A stretch of 57,883 bases of DNA, taken from positions 1 to 57,883 of the forward strand of contig PBNY01000019.1 of assembly GCA_002723385.1 (NCBI GenBank). Reading direction: 5' to 3'. Positions 51,127-57,883 of the stretch are shown one piece after another; the first letter of the stretch is position 1, and every line of letters starts with the position of its first letter. Origin of the DNA: Oceanospirillaceae bacterium. Lineage in GTDB: Bacteria > Pseudomonadota > Gammaproteobacteria > Pseudomonadales > Oceanobacteraceae. The notes below the pieces were generated by a model. It had not been told where the DNA came from, did not search any database, and worked only from the letters and a program-made list of their open reading frames with translations. The translations under genes and the position numbers were made by a program.

Positions 51127-52206
51127 TTATCTGTTGCCTGTTTGGGATGGAGAAGCGGTTTTTTTGTTCCCGCCAGAAGGTTGCTTCAGGCCGGAAAACA
51201 GTTCTGCCGGATTCATCAGCATGGGCCAGACGCGCATCAACGCCATGGTCAGGCTGATCAGCAGTGCGAAGGCGAGCGGCCAGTGATACAGGTTTTGCTG
51301 CGGACGGAATATCTCCGGGTCTTTTTCCGTCGGCTCCAGCTGGTCAATCAGCTGATAAATACCGGCCAGTTCTTTCAGGTTGCGAGCGCGGAAATAGGCT
51401 CCGCCGCTATCCGTGGCGATGGAACGCAGCAGGGATTCATCCAGATCCCGGGATGGATTAATGGTTCGGCTACCGAACCCGAACATCCCGGCCACTTCCA
51501 TTCTCTCGGCACCCAGGCCGATGGTGTAAATCCTCACACCATTTTCTGCCGCCAGCCTGGCGGCTTCTTCGGGGCTGACTTCACCAGCGGTATTGGCACC
51601 GTCGGTGAGCAGGATCATGACCCGGCTGTCAGCCGGGTGTTTGAGCAGGCGCTTGGTTCCTAGGCCAATGGCATCACCGATAGCGGTTTCCTTGCCTGCG
51701 AGGCCAATCTGGGCTTCTTCCATGTAGGTTCGGATGGTCTCCCGGTCGAACGTCAGAGGCGACTGCACATAGGCATTGGACGCAAACAGTATCAGTCCCA
51801 GACGGTCTCCCTGACGGCGGGTGATGAAGTCATCCAGCACGTGTTTAATCGCCTGGAGTCGGGTGACTTCGCGGCCTTCGATGATCATGTCTTCGCGCGC
51901 CATACTGCCGGAAATATCGACTGACAGCAGCATGTCACGGCCACTCACCGGCATTTCGATCACATCACCAAGCCAATAAGGGCGCGCCAGAGCAGCGACC
52001 AGGCCAAACCACATCAGTAGCGGCAACACCCATGGACTCCAGCTTTGTGCCGTCGGGGCTGTCATGGTCTCGGCATGTTGTTGCTGCCATTGATTCAGAC
52101 TGGATACTTTCAGTGCTGCTTGCTCGCGGTTGGTTGCGGGCAGAATCCAGCGCACCAGCCACGGCAGGGGCAAAAGCAAAAATGCCCAGGGCCAATGAAA
52201 TTCCAT
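51127..52206 (-). CDS. batA: BatA-like vWA membrane protein
   Basis: Protein of 359 residues with membrane helices at both ends (about 5-22 and 58-76 at the N-terminus; one near 315-335) flanking a periplasmic or cytoplasmic von Willebrand A domain. The metal-ion site is complete: D97-I-S-G-S101 in LSVDISGSMARED, with T in IGLAGKETAIGDAIGLG and D in MILLTDGANTAGE. Its start overlaps the DUF4381 stop by one base (TAATG). It is likely to bind BatB and be acted on by the MoxR ATPase of the operon (inference from the family). Confidence 0.92.
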   Translation of the reverse strand: MEFHWPWAFLLLPLPWLVRWILPATNREQAALKVSSLNQWQQQHAETMTAPTAQSWSPWVLPLLMWFGLVAALARPYWLGDVIEMPVSGRDMLLSVDISGSMAREDMIIEGREVTRLQAIKHVLDDFITRRQGDRLGLILFASNAYVQSPLTFDRETIRTYMEEAQIGLAGKETAIGDAIGLGTKRLLKHPADSRVMILLTDGANTAGEVSPEEAARLAAENGVRIYTIGLGAERMEVAGMFGFGSRTINPSRDLDESLLRSIATDSGGAYFRARNLKELAGIYQLIDQLEPTEKDPEIFRPQQNLYHWPLAFALLISLTMALMRVWPMLMNPAELFSGLKQPSGGNKKTASPSQTGNR

Positions 52207-52871
52207 TAGCTTGCACCTCCCGGTCCGGTTGGCTGACCCGCCACGTTTGCCTGCAAATGGGAACGCTCTTGCGGGGATTGGGATTCGGGTGATTTTTCTT
52301 CGGGGGATTGCTCTTCAGGGAATTGAAACGCTGCTTTGTCCAGCCAGGTCAGCACCGCGTCTCTGAGGCTGTCGGCATTCACGGCGGACAGATGCTCAAC
52401 GGGTTGATAAGGGCCTGAAGCCAGGGCTAATCGCTGTTCCGGGTTGAATCGGATACCTGAGCAGCTCTCCATCCAGTTCACCCAGTCTTCGCCCGACAGC
52501 GGCAGCGCAGCCGGAGCCTGCTTGCGACAATAGCGCTTGAGTTGGGTATTCACCTCGGCACAGAAGCGGGAGATATCACGATGCGACTGCCAGTCCTGAT
52601 AGCCGTGCAACACGGCCTCGCGGGCGTGTTTGTTCAGCTGACGTTGTGATTGCCACGGGTTGACCCAGCGCTTTTGGGCGTAGCGCAGGCATAGTGCCAG
52701 CACAATCGACAAGGCCAACAACAGCCACCATCCGGGGGCCAATGGCCAAAACGACACCGGATCAGGCTGGTGGATATCCTCCAGCTGCAAGGTCAGGGTC
52801 GGCTGAGGTAGTGCCGCAGATTGTGCCGCAGATTGTGGCGTTGCAGATGAAGGCGATGCCGTTGAGGTCAT
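52206..52871 (-). CDS. DUF4381 membrane protein
   Basis: Protein of 221 residues with a single membrane helix (about 54-73, PGWWLLLALSIVLALCLRYA), a conserved DUF4381 helical domain (LNKHAREAVLHGYQDWQSHR, then TQLKRYCRKQAP and GEDWVNWME), and a short Glu-Ser-Pro repeat near the C-terminus. The start at 52871 has AGAGG eight bases upstream and overlaps the DUF58 stop (ATGA); an in-frame start 42 codons earlier would lie deep inside the DUF58 gene. DUF4381 proteins occur almost only in MoxR-vWA operons, where their role is unknown. Confidence 0.87.
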   Translation of the reverse strand: MTSTASPSSATPQSAAQSAALPQPTLTLQLEDIHQPDPVSFWPLAPGWWLLLALSIVLALCLRYAQKRWVNPWQSQRQLNKHAREAVLHGYQDWQSHRDISRFCAEVNTQLKRYCRKQAPAALPLSGEDWVNWMESCSGIRFNPEQRLALASGPYQPVEHLSAVNADSLRDAVLTWLDKAAFQFPEEQSPEEKSPESQSPQERSHLQANVAGQPTGPGGAS

Positions 52872-53878
52872 GGCGATGTCCTCTTGCTGCGAGTGATGCC
52901 GAAGCCGTCTCTCAGACTCTGCAGCGGGTTCTGGTCGGTGGCGATCGAAATCAGTGGCGTGCCAATGCGGCGTGTGTCTGTCACCAGCTGCTGGCAAAAC
53001 TGTTCGAATGCGCGCCGATGAGCGCTTCGCAAGGTGGTTGAGTGGGTGTTCAGGCGCGCGCGCTGATTCCCATCGGTGACGTCATACACGCCGGGAGGTG
53101 GCAGTTCGGATTCCATACGGTCATATACCTGAATCGCGGTCAGATCACAGTGACGAGTGACCTGATACAGCTGTCGGAAAGCATCCTGTGACCAGCCATG
53201 CCAGTCACTGATGAAATACACCGATGACCCAGGGCGTGCGATGCGGCGCAAGTGCTGGCAAATGGCTTCAAAGCGTTGTTGGGGGTTTCTGAGCGGGCTA
53301 CTGGTCTGCTCCGCCGATTCATGACCGCTATCGTGCTCGGCTGCCAACGACTGAATCAGGTTCAACACCTGTTTGGCCCCGGTGCTCGGGCGCAAGTCGA
53401 TTTCCTTTTGATCATCGAAAATCAGGGCACCTATGCGATCACCTTCGTTCAGGGCGGCCCATCCCAGCAAGGCGCAGATATCAGCTGCCAGAACCCGTTT
53501 CAGGGCGCGGCGAGTGCCGAAACGCATGCTGGATCTCAGATCACACACCAGCAGTACCGGACGTTCTTTCTCTTCCTGAAACACCTTGATATGAGCAGAT
53601 CCGGTTCGCGCCGTTACGCGCCAGTCCATGGTGCGAATATCGTCTCCTGGCTGGTACTGACGTACTTCGGAAAAGTCGATACCTCGACCACGAATGCGCG
53701 ATATGTGGGTGCCCGCCAGCGTGCTCAATACCTTGCGTTGTTTGCGCAGCGGTAACTGTCGCGACAGTTTTTGCAACGCAACCAGATTGCCGGTTTCGAT
53801 ACGACCACCGGTGGAAAAGGCATCCGGTATCGCAGCCGAAGAGGAGCGGCCAGTGTGCTTCTGGGACGGCTTCATCAT
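52868..53878 (-). CDS. DUF58 protein (bat operon)
   Basis: Soluble DUF58 protein of 336 residues, without membrane helices. The signature RGRGIDFSEVRQYQPGDDIR with TMDWRVTARTGSAHIKVFQE is followed by a vWA-like core (VLLVCDLRSSMRFGT, a degenerate metal site). It lies directly downstream of the second moxR gene and overlaps it by one base (TGATG). It differs from the membrane-bound DUF58 paralogue at 27571-28599, so the two MoxR modules are not recent duplicates of each other. Confidence 0.92.
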   Translation of the reverse strand: MMKPSQKHTGRSSSAAIPDAFSTGGRIETGNLVALQKLSRQLPLRKQRKVLSTLAGTHISRIRGRGIDFSEVRQYQPGDDIRTMDWRVTARTGSAHIKVFQEEKERPVLLVCDLRSSMRFGTRRALKRVLAADICALLGWAALNEGDRIGALIFDDQKEIDLRPSTGAKQVLNLIQSLAAEHDSGHESAEQTSSPLRNPQQRFEAICQHLRRIARPGSSVYFISDWHGWSQDAFRQLYQVTRHCDLTAIQVYDRMESELPPPGVYDVTDGNQRARLNTHSTTLRSAHRRAFEQFCQQLVTDTRRIGTPLISIATDQNPLQSLRDGFGITRSKRTSP

Positions 53879-54837
53879 CAGATAACAGCAACCTGGGTAA
53901 GCAGGGTATCGATTACCTGATCCGGTGTGATGCCGTTGGCTTCGGCTTCAAAACTCAGCAACAGGCGATGGCGCAATACATCATGAGCGATGGCCTGAAC
54001 ATCGTCCGGGCTGACGTAATCACGGCCGGCTAACCAGGCATGGGAGCGGGCGCAGCGTTCCAGTGCCAGTGTGCCACGTGGGCTGGCGCCGTATTCGATC
54101 CAGCCTGCCAGCTCGGAGGAGTAGTCTTCGGGCTGTCGAGTGGCCATCACCAGCTGCACGATATATTGCTCAACGGCTTCGCTCATGTGCAGTTCCAGTG
54201 TTTGCTGGCGCGCGGCGAACACGTCTTCCTGACTCAGTTTGATGCCGCTTTCGGTGCGCTGCTGCCGTGCTTCGCCCCGTACCAGACGAAGAATTTCCAG
54301 CTCGGCAGCGGCGTCCGGATAGCCGATTTGCACGTGCATGATGAAGCGGTCGAGCTGGGCTTCCGGCAGCGGGTAAGTACCTTCCTGTTCGATCGGGTTC
54401 TGGGTTGCCATCACCATGAACAACGGCGGCAATGCGCGAGTTATGCCGCCGACGGTGGTCTGACGCTCGGCCATGGCTTCGAGCAGGGCACTTTGTACCT
54501 TGGCCGGAGCACGGTTGATTTCATCCGCCAGAATCAGATTGTGGAAAATGGGACCGGCCTGGAAAGCAAACTCCTGCTGTTCCGGGCGATAAATTTCGGT
54601 ACCCGTGATATCCCCAGGCAGCAAGTCCGGTGTGAACTGGATGCGTTTGAAATCACCTTCGAGGCAATCAGCCAGCGCATTGATGGCTTTGGTCTTGGCC
54701 AGACCCGGAGCCCCTTCAACTAACAGGTGTCCGTCACTGAGCAGTGACACAAGCAGACGATCAACCAGATGCGGTTGACCAATGATCCGGGCCTGAAGGG
54801 CAGTACGCAGCTGCCGGAATCCCTCTTGCTGAGTCAT
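53878..54837 (-). CDS. MoxR-family AAA+ ATPase (bat operon)
   Basis: AAA+ ATPase of 319 residues, first gene of the bat operon. Walker A is APGLAKTK (43-50), Walker B LILADEINRAPAKVQSALLE, sensor 1 VMATQNPIEQEGTYPLPEAQ. It has the family's lid domain with the ARG-finger region SPRGTLALERCARSHAWL. MoxR ATPases are thought to mature or remodel partner complexes by way of their vWA/DUF58 neighbours. It is divergent from gdhB across about 220 bases, a neighbourhood also seen in Pseudomonas. Confidence 0.95.
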   Translation of the reverse strand: MTQQEGFRQLRTALQARIIGQPHLVDRLLVSLLSDGHLLVEGAPGLAKTKAINALADCLEGDFKRIQFTPDLLPGDITGTEIYRPEQQEFAFQAGPIFHNLILADEINRAPAKVQSALLEAMAERQTTVGGITRALPPLFMVMATQNPIEQEGTYPLPEAQLDRFIMHVQIGYPDAAAELEILRLVRGEARQQRTESGIKLSQEDVFAARQQTLELHMSEAVEQYIVQLVMATRQPEDYSSELAGWIEYGASPRGTLALERCARSHAWLAGRDYVSPDDVQAIAHDVLRHRLLLSFEAEANGITPDQVIDTLLTQVAVI

Positions 54838-55058
54838 TCAGATTTCCTGATTCGTGATTAAGCGTTGTCTCGTTAACGCCAGCCTGTGATGCATCTGGAT
54901 TCAAATAGCGATCACCAGGCTGAGCCGGTTTCATCGCTCAGAGTAAGGGCGTTATTAGAAAGTTCAAGCCATCGTCACAGTAATACGGTGGCGATTTTTG
55001 TTCTGGAGTGGAATGATGGATGGCACGTTTGATAACCATTTTCCAAGAGATCAGACAT
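54838..55058. promoter_or_regulatory. Divergent promoter region, bat operon / gdhB
   Basis: 221 bases that must hold promoters for both directions. CAGCCTGTGAT (54880-54890) and ATCACCAGGCTG (54911-54922) form an imperfect inverted repeat around a 20-base spacer, a possible operator. GGAG at 55005-55008 is the nearest purine-rich element to the gdhB starts. I could not identify reliable -10 or -35 boxes. Confidence 0.3.
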
Positions 55059-57883
55059 ATGCTAACCGCCTTGCACGACATCATTCTGGAACGGAATTCT
55101 GACACCCAGGCTAGTATGCTGGGACGCTTTGCCGAGCTGTATTATGCCAACGCCCCAACGGACGAACTGCTGGCTCGGCCAGTTGCGGATCTTTATGGTG
55201 CGACACTCTCAAGTTGGCACTTCGTACAAGAGCGGAAGCCGAAGGAAGCCAAGGTTCGTGTGTTCAACCCGGATCACGAAAATCACGGCTGGCAGTCGTT
55301 GCACACCGTGGTTGAAATTGTCTGCGAAGACATGCCGTTTCTGGTTGATTCCGTCCGCCTGCAATTGAACGCCCGTCAGATGTCGCTGCATGCGATTCAC
55401 TACGCCGTGATCAATTCCAAACGTGATGAAAACCACCGCTTGTGCGATACCGACTGGTCCAGACCGACCGAAGAGACGACGTCCGAAGCGATCATTTACG
55501 TCGAATTCGATCATCATTCGGATTTGAATTTGCTGCAGGATCTCAGCGACAGCCTGGTGCAGGTGATTGACGAAGTGCGCTGCTGCGTTGAGGATTTTGA
55601 TCCGATCAGCCATCGAGTCATCGAAGTTGCCGATGAACTGGCTGAAGCCAGGGTTGACGGCGCGAAGGAAGCCGAAGCCTTTCTGCGCTGGTTGCTGAAT
55701 AATCACTTCACCTTCCTGGCCTCGGACGAATTCCATTTCGAAACCGATAGTGATGCTGACTATGTGGTCAGAACGGAGGCTCGGGATCTGGGTGTGTTCC
55801 GTTATCAGCCAGCTTCTCGCAATCGTCTGAAATTGCAGGATCTGGCGGAAGAAGTACGCCAGTTTATTACCCGTTCCCAGCCGATCAGTTTTATGAAATC
55901 CGGTACTCGCAGCCGGGTTCATCGTCCGGCGTACCCGGACTATGTGGTGGTCAAGCGTTACGACGCCAACGGCAATGCCATCGGTGGTGTGCGCTTTATG
56001 GGCTTGTTCACCTCGCTGGTGTACATCGAAACGCCAAACAACATACCAATTGTGCGTGACAAGCTGGCCGCTGTGCGGGATCGCGCCGGTTTTGACAGCA
56101 TTGGTCATAACGGCAAGGAGTTGAACCGGATTCTGGAAATCTATCCCAGAGACGAGCTGTTTCAGTCTCCGGTTGACCACTTGTACAAGACGGCTATCAG
56201 CATCCTGAATATTCAGGAGCGTCGTCAAACCCGCGTCTACATGCGCAAGGACCCATACAGCAAGTTTGTTTCCTGTCTGGCGTATGTACCGCGTGATATT
56301 TACAACACCGAACTGCGCCAGCGTATCGAGAGTGTGTTGGAGAGCGAGTTCTCACCGCTGGATATTGAGTCCACCACGCACTTCTCCGAATCGGTTCTGG
56401 CCCGCGCCCAATACACCGTTCGACTGGATCCGGAAAAGCCGGTGGAGTTTGACGAAGGGTTGGTGTCCCACAAGATCCGTCAGGTGGTGCGTTCATGGGG
56501 CGATGACCTGCACGATGCCCTGATCGAACAGGTTGGTGAAGAACGCGGTAACCGCCAGTTCCACGAATACCGCAGCGCCTTCCCGGCGGGTTATCGCGAA
56601 ACCTTTGTGGCGCGTACCGCGGTTGCCGACATCCAGCATATGGAATCCCTGAAGCACCTGGAAGCTGGCCATCTGGCGATGAGCTTCTATCGTGAGCTGG
56701 AAGAAAACAGCAATCAGCTACGCTTCAAACTGTTTAATCTGGGCAGCATTCTGCCACTGTCGGATGTGATTCCGGTGCTGGAAAATCTCGGCCTGCGCGT
56801 TCTGGGTGAGCATCCGTATGAGATCACACGCAGCGACGGCCAGGTGATCTGGATTCACAACTTCCTGCTTGAATACACCCTGGCCGACAAGGTTTCGATT
56901 GCTGAAGTGAAGAGCCTGTTCCAGGATTCTTTCAAGGCCATCTGGCAAGGTCAGGCTGAGAATGATGCCTTCAACCGTCTGGTTCTGGGCGCACAGCTGG
57001 GCTGGAAAGACATCGCGCTGTTGCGCGCCTATGCCCGGTACATGAAGCAGATTCGCTTCGGTATTTCCGAAACCTACATTGCTGCAACGCTGGCGCGTTA
57101 CATTCCGGTCAGCGCCTTGCTGGTGAAGCTGTTCCATGCCCGTTTCGGACTGGAACCGCAGCTGAAAGTCGACCGTGATGAGCACTTTGCCGAGCTGGAA
57201 CAGCAGCTGCTGGACTCCCTTGATGACGTTACCCAGCTCAACGAAGACCGCACCATTCGTCGCTATCTGGAGCTAATGAAAGCAACTCTGCGAACCAACT
57301 TCTTCCAGCTGGACGACAACGGTGAAACCAAGCCTTACATCTCGTTGAAGATCGACCCATCTGCGATTTCGGATATGCCGCTGCCGCGTCCGATGTTCGA
57401 GATCTTTGTCTATTCGCCACGGGTTGAAGGTGTGCACCTTCGCGGTGGCAAGGTGGCTCGTGGTGGTCTGCGCTGGTCGGATCGATCGGACGACTTCCGC
57501 ACGGAAATTCTTGGTCTGGTAAAAGCCCAGCAAGTCAAGAATGCGGTCATTGTGCCGGTTGGGGCAAAAGGCGGTTTTGTCGCCAAACAATTGCCCAAAA
57601 CCGGCGGTCGTGATGCCTTCATGGCCGAAGGTGTTTCCTGCTACCAGACCTTCATCAGCGCCTTGCTCGATGTCACCGATAATCTGGCGGAAGGCAAGGT
57701 AGTGCCACCTCAGGGCGTGATTCGCCATGACCCGGACGACACGTATCTGGTGGTTGCCGCCGACAAGGGCACCGCGACCTTCTCTGATATCGCCAATGCC
57801 ATCGCCATCGAACGCGGTTTCTGGATGGGCGACGCATTTGCCTCTGGCGGTTCGATCGGTTACGACCACAAGAAAATGGGTAT
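55059..57883 (+). CDS. gdhB: NAD-specific glutamate dehydrogenase, large (GDH-180) type, 3' end missing
   Basis: Catabolic oligomeric dehydrogenase converting glutamate to 2-oxoglutarate, normally around 1600 residues; 941 codons are in the window and the frame is open to the right edge. The N-terminal part is the ACT-like regulatory region (EIVCEDMPFLVDSVRLQLNA). The catalytic domain begins near the end, with GGKVARGGLRWSDR, VPVGAKGGFVAKQLPK and KGTATFSDIANAIA. The frame is unbroken between the first and last conserved blocks. The start is uncertain: ATG 55059 has AAGAGA eight bases upstream, while ATG 55020 adds 13 residues. The product feeds the TCA steps encoded at the left end of the window. 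Confidence 0.93.
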   Translation, partial: MLTALHDIILERNSDTQASMLGRFAELYYANAPTDELLARPVADLYGATLSSWHFVQERKPKEAKVRVFNPDHENHGWQSLHTVVEIVCEDMPFLVDSVRLQLNARQMSLHAIHYAVINSKRDENHRLCDTDWSRPTEETTSEAIIYVEFDHHSDLNLLQDLSDSLVQVIDEVRCCVEDFDPISHRVIEVADELAEARVDGAKEAEAFLRWLLNNHFTFLASDEFHFETDSDADYVVRTEARDLGVFRYQPASRNRLKLQDLAEEVRQFITRSQPISFMKSGTRSRVHRPAYPDYVVVKRYDANGNAIGGVRFMGLFTSLVYIETPNNIPIVRDKLAAVRDRAGFDSIGHNGKELNRILEIYPRDELFQSPVDHLYKTAISILNIQERRQTRVYMRKDPYSKFVSCLAYVPRDIYNTELRQRIESVLESEFSPLDIESTTHFSESVLARAQYTVRLDPEKPVEFDEGLVSHKIRQVVRSWGDDLHDALIEQVGEERGNRQFHEYRSAFPAGYRETFVARTAVADIQHMESLKHLEAGHLAMSFYRELEENSNQLRFKLFNLGSILPLSDVIPVLENLGLRVLGEHPYEITRSDGQVIWIHNFLLEYTLADKVSIAEVKSLFQDSFKAIWQGQAENDAFNRLVLGAQLGWKDIALLRAYARYMKQIRFGISETYIAATLARYIPVSALLVKLFHARFGLEPQLKVDRDEHFAELEQQLLDSLDDVTQLNEDRTIRRYLELMKATLRTNFFQLDDNGETKPYISLKIDPSAISDMPLPRPMFEIFVYSPRVEGVHLRGGKVARGGLRWSDRSDDFRTEILGLVKAQQVKNAVIVPVGAKGGFVAKQLPKTGGRDAFMAEGVSCYQTFISALLDVTDNLAEGKVVPPQGVIRHDPDDTYLVVAADKGTATFSDIANAIAIERGFWMGDAFASGGSIGYDHKKMG

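Noticed and set aside
55013-55102. 30-codon frame with GGAG four bases upstream, overlapping the gdhB start.
   Set aside because: No protein-like features, and it lies out of frame across the conserved start of gdhB; the GGAG more likely belongs to the gdhB leader.

Overview
The window is a stretch of gammaproteobacterial chromosome made almost entirely of housekeeping genes. Gene content and order (leuCDB-asd-fimV-truA-trpF, folC-SPOR-cvpA-purF-metZ, pyrD/rmf/rlmKL, smc-zipA-ligA, a moxR-bat cluster beside an NAD-type giant glutamate dehydrogenase, and a moxR-DUF58-tgpA cluster) match the Pseudomonas/Oceanospirillales part of the class. The moderate GC content and the trpF-trpB-trpA run favour an Oceanospirillales-like, probably marine, organism. 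This is inferred from remembered synteny and protein character; no search was run. I see no rRNA, tRNA, CRISPR array, insertion sequence, prophage or integron.

Layout. 1-5.5 kb: end of lpd, then sucCD and prpE (2-oxoglutarate to succinate, and propionyl-CoA formation). 5.7-7.5 kb, minus strand: uspE and a LysR regulator. The regulator diverges from leuC across a region with a clear palindromic LysR-type site. 7.8-12.1 kb: leuC-leuD-leuB-asd. 12.5-26.4 kb: fimV-truA-trpF-trpB-trpA-folC-SPOR-cvpA-purF-metZ, a mostly tightly packed run covering pilus/polarity, tRNA modification, tryptophan, folate, purine and methionine functions. 26.7-30.6 kb: a translationally coupled MoxR ATPase / DUF58 / TgpA transglutaminase operon. 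30.7-38.2 kb: a membrane-anchored thioredoxin-like protein facing cnoX, then pyrD, rmf, rlmKL, an HD-GYP protein and a convergent class V aminotransferase. 39-47.3 kb: GntR regulator, smc, zipA, ligA. 47.4-54.8 kb, minus strand: a second MoxR system with DUF58, DUF4381, BatA, a BatB-BatC fusion and BatD. 55.1 kb to the end: 5' part of gdhB.

I found no clearly new defence or mobile system. The points most worth checking are regulatory or architectural: a PdhR-like operator in the sucC leader; a LysR site placed at about -65 from a candidate leuC promoter; a terminator-like hairpin between leuD and leuB; a 20-bp RNA stem with G-U pairs between zipA and ligA; loss of accD from its usual place beside folC; a seven-copy 150-bp acidic repeat array in an unusually long FimV; and two independent MoxR/DUF58 modules within 28 kb.
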